A program made the translations under genes and the position numbers. DNA of 35,767 bases from Oscillospiraceae bacterium (GTDB taxonomy: Bacteria > Bacillota > Clostridia > Oscillospirales > Oscillospiraceae). Of the stretch, positions 32,037 through 35,767 are shown in pieces; position 1 is the stretch's first letter, and each line of letters starts with the position of its first letter. The notes under the pieces were generated by a model. The model was not told the origin of the DNA. It saw only the letters and a program-made list of their open reading frames with translations, and searched no databases. The stretch spans positions 1-35,767 of the forward strand of contig JAGBTV010000015.1 in the NCBI GenBank assembly GCA_017631155.1. The letters run 5' to 3'.

Positions 32037-32604
32037 ATTCTTTGACCCAGGAGATCTTCTCCATGTGTTCCAGATAGGTCTTGTCCGATTCCTTGGCAAC
32101 CCACAGGATCCACAGTTTGCTGTCGTCATCCTCTGCATAGATGCCCTCGCCCACCATGTAAACATCCTTGGTTTTGTCGATCATTGCGGCGTATCTGGGA
32201 TCGATCAGGAAAATATCCCGGGCGCGCTCTGCCTGCCACACCCGGCAGCCATCGTATGTAAGATTGGTCTTTTGCATCACCACCGGCACTGCAACCTTAA
32301 ACACTACGTTCCGGCGTTCATACATTTGCATCACCATGCCCATGGCCTCCGGCAGAATCCGCTTCTGAACGATAGCGCCATCCTTGTCCTTGGTGACCTT
32401 GTATGCATCGCCATCCTTGGGAACATCCCGGATGTGCTCACCGAACATGCCCAGGATCTTGTCAGGCACATTATCCACATCGATCTCCGCCAACCAAAAG
32501 CCGTTGGTCAGATACATGCGGTCACCTTCAACCGCCACGGTGTAGCCGCAACTGTTGTAGGCATTCTTCATCTGGGTAACAAGTGCTTTTTCGTTTATGA
32601 CCAT
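32035..32604 (-). CDS. Early phage protein, unknown function
   Basis: The product has 189 residues, mixed alpha-beta, with GYTVAVEGDRMYLTNGFWLAEIDV and a YMVGEGIYAEDDDSKLWILWV segment. No family or catalytic motif recognised. The ATG at 32604 overlaps the preceding gene by ten bases, and its 3' end runs into the small-RNA terminator on the other strand. Confidence 0.75.
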   Translation of the reverse strand: MVINEKALVTQMKNAYNSCGYTVAVEGDRMYLTNGFWLAEIDVDNVPDKILGMFGEHIRDVPKDGDAYKVTKDKDGAIVQKRILPEAMGMVMQMYERRNVVFKVAVPVVMQKTNLTYDGCRVWQAERARDIFLIDPRYAAMIDKTKDVYMVGEGIYAEDDDSKLWILWVAKESDKTYLEHMEKISWVKE

Positions 32605-32798
32605 TTCACATCAGTCCTCCAATTTCCCCAGGGTCTCAATCCCCGGACAATCATTATGTCATCGCCTGTCTTGTGGCGCCTGACAACAAGGGTATTTTCA
32701 TCACCGCTGATCACAGCAACATTCTCCGGATCCACGCCATTGCGGCGCATGATCTCCATTTCGTGCTCCGTCGGAGCTCTCAGTTTAACCGTAGCCAT
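32595..32798 (-). CDS. Small protein, unknown function
   Basis: The product has 67 residues with a helix (EHEMEIMRRNGVDPEN) followed by beta strands (VAVISGDENTLVVRRHKTGDDIMIV). No recognised domain. The start lies one base after the preceding stop and depends on coupling, since the upstream site (GGCGGGT) is weak. Confidence 0.65.
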   Translation of the reverse strand: MATVKLRAPTEHEMEIMRRNGVDPENVAVISGDENTLVVRRHKTGDDIMIVRGLRPWGNWRTDVKWS

Positions 32799-32799
32799 G

Positions 32800-33009
32800 T
32801 TAAACCCGCCACGCCTGACCGTTCTTCGCTGCGCCCCAGGCTATCAGCCACAGCAGCCTTCCCAGGCTCAATGCCACAACAACCTGCGCCACCCAGCCTG
32901 CGATCTGATGGGTCACGCCCAGCACCAGTGCCGCCAAAATGATGGACAGATAATAGATCAGTGTGACCAATACCTTCCGGATTCCCGAATCCTTGTGTTT
33001 AGTTTTCAT
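32800..33009 (-). CDS. Small two-helix membrane protein
   Basis: The product has 69 residues: a basic N-terminus (KTKHKDSGIRK) and two hydrophobic segments (about 14-34 and 38-61). Function unknown; small membrane proteins in early regions sometimes modify the host envelope. GGAGAG precedes the ATG at 33009, inside the end of the previous gene. Confidence 0.65.
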   Translation of the reverse strand: MKTKHKDSGIRKVLVTLIYYLSIILAALVLGVTHQIAGWVAQVVVALSLGRLLWLIAWGAAKNGQAWRV

Positions 33010-33160
33010 ATGTATTCTCTCCTTTGTTGCCTTCAAAAATTTCCGGATGCTTCTGTGCGTATGCCGTTACAATAGCACCCCACAACGCATCCCTCTGTTC
33101 TTGTGTCAGTTCCGGGGCAGATACAAGTTTCCCGTTTCCCCGGCTAATAATGATAGTCAT
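32999..33160 (-). CDS. Small protein, unknown function
   Basis: The product has 53 residues: a beta start (MTIIISRGNGKLVSAPE) and a helix (LTQEQRDALWGAIVTAYAQKHPEIFEG). AAGGAGGGAGTT precedes the ATG at 33160. The leader (33161-33220) has a hairpin CCGGTG/CACCGG with CGCA loop, closed further out by ATTGC/GCAAT. Confidence 0.7.
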   Translation of the reverse strand: MTIIISRGNGKLVSAPELTQEQRDALWGAIVTAYAQKHPEIFEGNKGENTYEN

Positions 33161-33220
33161 AACTCCCTCCTTCCTCGTTCTGTCATTGCGAACCGGTGCG
33201 CACACCGGTGTTGCAATCTG

Positions 33221-33376
33221 TTACTTGCTGATCAGCCGAAACTCTCCGGTGATCCTTTACCTGACGATCAGGCTGTGCGGTGTCTCGTTGACTACCACCC
33301 AGCAATGCGGATTCAGCTTGTTCCGCTCCAGCACCGCCTTCTGCTCCTTCGTCGGCGTTGCATTCTTCTGTGCCAT
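33221..33376 (-). pseudogene. DUF6906-like small gene with premature TAA
   Basis: From the ATG at 33376, 39 codons encode MAQKNATPTKEQKAVLERN then LNPHCWVVVNETPHSLIVR, the pattern of short DUF6906 phage proteins. A TAA follows (33259-33257), but the same frame continues RITGEFRLISK to a second TAA at 33221. The continuation is what the family normally has at its C-terminus, giving 51 residues. The gene is probably truncated by one nonsense change and may still be partly functional. Its start overlaps the preceding stop (TGATG). Confidence 0.7.
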
Positions 33377-33639
33377 CAGCCTGCACCTCCGGATTTCTTC
33401 CCAAGCGTTTGGGAATCTTCCTTCATCAGCACCGTGGCCAATACGCACAGCACCCGCTGCGGTGTTACTCCCAGGACTGCCGCCACCTTGATGATGAGTA
33501 TGGCAAGCACCCGCATAGCTGCTGTGCTGGTCGTAAAGCTGACCTCACACACATAGCCCTCTGTGCCCAGCTCCTTGCAGAAGCCAACCGCAGCGCCCTC
33601 ATCGATCTCGAAAGCATCCTTCCCTGTCAGACCTCGCAT
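33376..33639 (-). CDS. Small protein, unknown function
   Basis: The product has 87 residues: an acidic-aromatic start (MRGLTGKDAFEIDEGAAVGF), beta strands, and a hydrophobic helix (VLAILIIKVAAVLGV). The 3' end carries one copy of the TTCCCAA/TTGGGAA palindrome. The ATG at 33639 has AAAGGA upstream. No family recognised. Confidence 0.65.
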   Translation of the reverse strand: MRGLTGKDAFEIDEGAAVGFCKELGTEGYVCEVSFTTSTAAMRVLAILIIKVAAVLGVTPQRVLCVLATVLMKEDSQTLGKKSGGAG

Positions 33640-33680
33640 CCTTGTTCCGTCCTTTCTTTGCGTTTTCTTTTGTTTTGTAC

Positions 33681-33708
33681 TTGCAAATAACATTGTCTCT
33701 GATAGAAT
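33681..33708 (+). promoter_or_regulatory. Promoter for the single + strand gene at 33733
   Basis: TTGCAA (33681-33686), 16-base spacer, TAGAAT (33703-33708), 25 bases before the start codon. It gives this gene rightward expression against the early operon. Confidence 0.6.
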
Positions 33709-33732
33709 TACCTTGAAAGGAGGTGATTCTAT

Positions 33733-34068
33733 ATGTCCACACTCAAAAAAGAGATCATAAAAATGTTTGCACTCGCTCCCGGCATTGAAGCACTCGCAAA
33801 AAACCAAGTGATTTTCTTAACACCCATGGGTTTTATCACTGGTGACCTTGCCGATAATAATGAGTGCGCTCCCGGGACTGCAGTATTTTCCACCATTGTC
33901 GAAAAAGCAAATGAACCTTTTAAGGATGTCGAACTTGCAGATAATGATGGATACATCCAGTTAGCGAATGCACGCCTGTGCCCCACTACGGGCTCTCCCT
34001 GCGATCTCGGCGATATTGTTCTTTTCTTCGATCAAATCATTGGGGTCAAACTCGGTACAATCAACTAA
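33733..34068 (+). CDS. Single-gene + strand protein, unknown function
   Basis: The product has 111 residues, beta-rich, with EALAKNQVIFLTPMGFITGDL and ELADNDGYIQLANARLCPTTG. It resembles small beta proteins of phages but I cannot name it. AAAGGAGGTG precedes the ATG and a promoter lies just upstream. The last 108 bases overlap, in antisense, the 3' end of the gene at 33961-34152. It may be expressed in the lysogen. Confidence 0.7.
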   Translation: MSTLKKEIIKMFALAPGIEALAKNQVIFLTPMGFITGDLADNNECAPGTAVFSTIVEKANEPFKDVELADNDGYIQLANARLCPTTGSPCDLGDIVLFFDQIIGVKLGTIN

Positions 34069-34152
34069 TTTAATTTCTGGCCCACGCCGCTCTTGTAGTT
34101 CCAGTACGAGAGCGGCAATTTCTTTTGGTTTCCCCTCTATTGAAATTTTCAA
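33961..34152 (-). CDS. Small early protein (MKISIEG type), unknown function
   Basis: The product has 63 residues and starts KISIEGKPKEIAALVLELQERR, a recurring opening among short phage proteins of Bacillota. The start is TTG at 34152, with AAAGGAGG seven bases upstream. The 3' half overlaps the + strand gene at 33733-34068. Codon content favours both being real. Confidence 0.65.
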   Translation of the reverse strand: MKISIEGKPKEIAALVLELQERRGPEIKLVDCTEFDPNDLIEEKNNIAEIAGRARSGAQACIR

Positions 34153-34209
34153 GCCCCTGCCTCCTTTCTTATTGTGTGCTTTTAGGGTCGGTCTTTGTCG
34201 TCATGTTGT

Positions 34210-34434
34210 TTAGTTTTTCTGAACTTCTTGAGTAAAAAAATAGGCGTGGATCTTGTCGTGCGGAATGTCGAGGGCCGCACACACAAGCAGAATCTCCCCC
34301 TGCTTAAACTCGCTATTATTGTTAATCTTCTGGCTGAAAGTCGCTTCCCTCATGCCTGCAACCTCTGCAATGATTTCCTGAGTTTTTCCCTTTTCCTTAA
34401 TCAATCCTCTGAGTTTGGAATAATCAAATGTCAT
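34210..34434 (-). CDS. Cro/CI-type HTH regulator (DUF739-like)
   Basis: The product has 74 residues. The helix-turn-helix GKTQEIIAEVAGMREATFSQKINN and the following EILLVCAALDIPHDKI match small phage Cro-like DUF739 proteins. It lies downstream of the leftward early promoter, as Cro should. GGGAGGTG precedes the ATG at 34434. A longer ORF from 34491 has no ribosome site. A sequence like the switch operators (34212-34225) lies in its last codons. Confidence 0.85.
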   Translation of the reverse strand: MTFDYSKLRGLIKEKGKTQEIIAEVAGMREATFSQKINNNSEFKQGEILLVCAALDIPHDKIHAYFFTQEVQKN

Positions 34435-34459
34435 TTTCGTCACCTCCCGTTTTCTATTC

Positions 34460-34488
34460 TTGCGAAAAAACGAAATTTTTGATACAAT
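34460..34488 (+). promoter_or_regulatory. Promoter for the + strand gene at 34512
   Basis: TTGCGA (34460-34465), 17-base spacer, TACAAT (34483-34488), 23 bases before the start codon. It lies just upstream of the cro start on the opposite strand, so the two are divergent. Confidence 0.7.
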
Positions 34489-34511
34489 CACCCCATAAAG
34501 GAGGTGTGCGC

Positions 34512-34703
34512 ATGGATATTGCAGATTTGAAGTGTAAATTCACGGAAATAAACGTTGCTTTTTCAAAGGCTGTCAAAGACCACATTGCAGATTATGGCGG
34601 CGACGCTGAAGCAAAGCATGTTCTTTCCGATATTGCTTCTGCGGCACTCGACGCAATTGGTGACACGCAGGATGCAATTATCGAATATTTAAGAAAACAA
34701 TAA
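34512..34703 (+). CDS. Small + strand protein, unknown function
   Basis: The product has 63 residues, helical and acidic (MDIADLKCKFTEINVAFSKA, then ASAALDAIGDTQDAIIEYL). AAAGGAGGTG precedes the ATG. It has its own promoter and is convergent with the 53-residue gene at 34719. An imperfect hairpin (AGGAGC/GCTCCT, 34711-34740) after the stop could end transcription. No family recognised. Confidence 0.7.
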   Translation: MDIADLKCKFTEINVAFSKAVKDHIADYGGDAEAKHVLSDIASAALDAIGDTQDAIIEYLRKQ

Positions 34704-34718
34704 CCTTCAAAGGAGCTG

Positions 34719-34880
34719 TCAGTTACCGCTGTCGGCTCCTGTTTCTACTTCAATCACAATATCGATACCCTGTACCCTCGCCTCTCTCTGGAGTTCTTTA
34801 ATCGCCTCGATATGTGCAAGGATTTTATTTGCACACTCTTCTGCTTTTCCGATCCCCGATAATTTCAATTTTGCCAACAT
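34719..34880 (-). CDS. Small first gene of the leftward early operon, unknown function
   Basis: The product has 53 residues, starting MLAKLKLSGIGKAEECANK and continuing in a charged helix (KILAHIEAIKELQREARVQG). GGGGAGGTG precedes the ATG at 34880. The gene lies just downstream of the leftward early promoter. No family recognised, but helical coding character and ribosome site are good. Confidence 0.7.
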   Translation of the reverse strand: MLAKLKLSGIGKAEECANKILAHIEAIKELQREARVQGIDIVIEVETGADSGN

Positions 34881-34900
34881 ATATCTCACCTCCCCTGTTC

Positions 34901-34914
34901 AGTTTTTCTAAACT
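34901..34914. promoter_or_regulatory. Operator-like palindrome downstream of the leftward -10
   Basis: AGTTTTTCTAAACT lies immediately past the leftward -10. Near copies occur at 34998-35011 (GATTTTTCTAAACT), 34949-34962 (GAATTTTAGAATTT) and 34212-34225 (AGTTTTTCTGAACT). These are likely repressor/Cro binding sites. Confidence 0.6.
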
Positions 34915-34915
34915 C

Positions 34916-34944
34916 AAAATAGCACACGATTTTTACGTTGTCAA
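34916..34944 (-). promoter_or_regulatory. Leftward early promoter (PR-like)
   Basis: On the minus strand TTGACA (34944-34939), 17-base spacer, TATTTT (34921-34916). The consensus -35 suggests high strength. Operator-like sites flank it on both sides. Confidence 0.8.
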
Positions 34945-34948
34945 TACC

Positions 34949-34962
34949 GAATTTTAGAATTT
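34949..34962. promoter_or_regulatory. Operator-like site between the divergent promoters
   Basis: GAATTTTAGAATTT, a diverged copy of the operator pattern, lies five bases upstream of the leftward -35. It fits a central operator. Confidence 0.45.
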
Positions 34963-34995
34963 CAAAACTTTTTTTAGTAATCTCGTGAAAAAGTA

Positions 34996-35024
34996 TTGAT
35001 TTTTCTAAACTTCCATTATATAGT
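34996..35024 (+). promoter_or_regulatory. Repressor promoter (PRM-like) with overlapping operator
   Basis: TTGATT (34996-35001), 17-base spacer, TATAGT (35019-35024). The operator-like copy at 34998-35011 covers the -35 and spacer, consistent with autoregulation. Confidence 0.7.
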
Positions 35025-35047
35025 ATAGGCACAAGGAGGTATCATCT

Positions 35048-35683
35048 ATGGAAAACTGTGCAACAAGAATTTGCAGAGCCCTGCAAATTAGGGATATGAA
35101 GCAATCAGAACTTTCGCAGCGCACTGGCATTCCCAAAAGCGCCATCAGCCAATATTGCTCCGGAGCCTTTAAGCCCAAGCAAAAGCGATTATTCTTGATT
35201 GCCCAGGTGCTTGATGTGGATGAAGCATGGCTCATGGGTCTGGACGTACCAATGGATCGCAATGTTACTCGTGCACCCGCCAACATCATCACCATGCCCG
35301 AAATGCGCAAGATTCCCCTGCTCGGTAGGATTGCCTGTGGCTCACCAATCCTTGCAGAGGAACACATTGAGGAGTATATCGATATTCCCAAGAACATCCA
35401 CGCTGACTTTGCCCTCACCTGTCAGGGCGACAGCATGATTAACGCGCGGATCTTCGACGGCGACATTGTTTACATCCGTCAACAGGATACCGTGGAATCT
35501 GGAGAGATCGCCGCCGTTCTGATTGACAATGATGCAACACTGAAGCGCATCCGGATCTTCGATGATCACATTTCCTTAGAGCCGGAGAACCCCCAGTACC
35601 GGCCCATCGTCCTGTGGGGTGAAGATATGAACACAGTCCGTATTCTTGGTAAGGCCATCGCCTTCACCAGCACGGTCCGATAA
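35048..35683 (+). CDS. LexA-type phage repressor (XRE HTH + S24 peptidase)
   Basis: The product has 211 residues. An XRE helix-turn-helix (SELSQRTGIPKSAISQYCSG, about 20-40) is followed by a linker and an S24 domain. The probable self-cleavage site is Cys97-Gly98 in RIACGSP, with catalytic Ser129 (QGDSMI) and Lys166. Cys-Gly cleavage is known from UmuD. DNA damage would activate RecA-stimulated self-cleavage and induce the phage. AAGGAGG precedes the ATG at 35048. It is divergent from the early operon and followed by the TM2 gene. Confidence 0.95.
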   Translation: MENCATRICRALQIRDMKQSELSQRTGIPKSAISQYCSGAFKPKQKRLFLIAQVLDVDEAWLMGLDVPMDRNVTRAPANIITMPEMRKIPLLGRIACGSPILAEEHIEEYIDIPKNIHADFALTCQGDSMINARIFDGDIVYIRQQDTVESGEIAAVLIDNDATLKRIRIFDDHISLEPENPQYRPIVLWGEDMNTVRILGKAIAFTSTVR

Positions 35684-35767
35684 TTTGTAATCAGCCGGCA
35701 CAACCGGATATTTAGAAAGAGGTATTATTATGTCAAAATATGTAAGTGTCGTAAGCGATAAGAAAAA
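35627..35767. repeat. Terminal direct repeat, right copy
   Basis: Identical to bases 1-141. It shows that the molecule is circular. Only one copy exists in the real genome. Confidence 0.95.
35730..35767 (+). CDS. 5' fragment of the TM2 gene (duplicate of 104-141)
   Basis: The first 12 codons of the TM2 gene, complete at 104-331, are repeated here because of circular overlap. Not a second gene. Confidence 0.95.
   Translation, partial: MSKYVSVVSDKK

Noticed and set aside
1..35767. CRISPR array, insertion sequence or rRNA gene
   Set aside because: No regularly spaced direct repeats, transposase or rRNA-like sequence was found.
1..35767. Integrated prophage with host flanks
   Set aside because: The ends overlap by 141 bases within phage genes, and there is no bacterial sequence.

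Overview
The window is a complete circular tailed-phage genome. Bases 1-141 are repeated exactly at 35627-35767, so the unique circle is 35,626 bp and the ends fall inside one locus (repressor 3' end and the start of a TM2 gene). No host sequence is present. The gene set is that of a temperate siphovirus of Gram-positive bacteria: HK97-type head genes, a 934-residue tape measure, an NlpC/P60 endolysin, a large serine integrase and an XRE/S24 repressor. Strong AAGGAGG ribosome sites, moderate GC and families such as PcfJ/PcfK, DUF4417 and DUF6273-like suggest a gut Clostridia host (Bacillota). The species cannot be read from the sequence.

Layout. (1) 35.05-0.33 kb, + strand: LexA-type repressor followed by a TM2 membrane protein. 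(2) 0.5-3.95 kb, accessory: a ToxN/TenpN-like toxin behind a structured RNA and terminator (minus strand), four T-tracts in near-helical phase, the serine integrase whose last codons contain a tRNA 3' end (probable attP), then a two-gene + strand operon with its own promoter (a three-TM protein and a small basic protein). (3) 4.0-5.8 kb, minus strand: lysis block of holin, an Acb2/Tad1-like anti-defence protein, a small membrane protein and the endolysin. (4) 5.9-21.7 kb, minus strand: tail fibre/SGNH hydrolase, tail hub, distal tail protein, tape measure, chaperones, tail tube, connectors, capsid, protease, portal, terminases, HNH. (5) 21.75-24.8 kb, minus strand: a tRNA-like element with a collapsed anticodon loop, DUF4417, a likely late regulator, an HUH replication protein and a lipoprotein. 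(6) 24.8-27.6 kb, minus strand: a complete diversity-generating retroelement (DGR) with RT, template repeat, Avd and two target genes. (7) 27.6-34.9 kb, mostly minus strand: early accessory genes including PcfJ/PcfK, with three genes carrying in-frame premature stops, one apparent + strand small RNA and two single + strand genes with their own promoters.

How it works together. Divergent promoters between 34.9 and 35.03 kb with repeated operators form the lysis-lysogeny switch. The leftward promoter reads into the early genes and the rightward one makes the repressor and TM2 protein. HNH next to the terminase genes suggests cos packaging. Replication probably relies on the HUH protein, because no helicase, primase or polymerase is visible. 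The DGR copies its template into the 3' ends of two adjacent genes: 19 of the 20 differences between template and variable repeats fall at template adenines.

The items most worth following are the two-target DGR with an initiation region conserved at nucleotide level across different reading frames, the tRNA lacking an anticodon loop, the small RNA at 31.96 kb, the Acb2/Tad1-like gene in the lysis block, the RNA in front of the toxin, and the cluster of premature stops.
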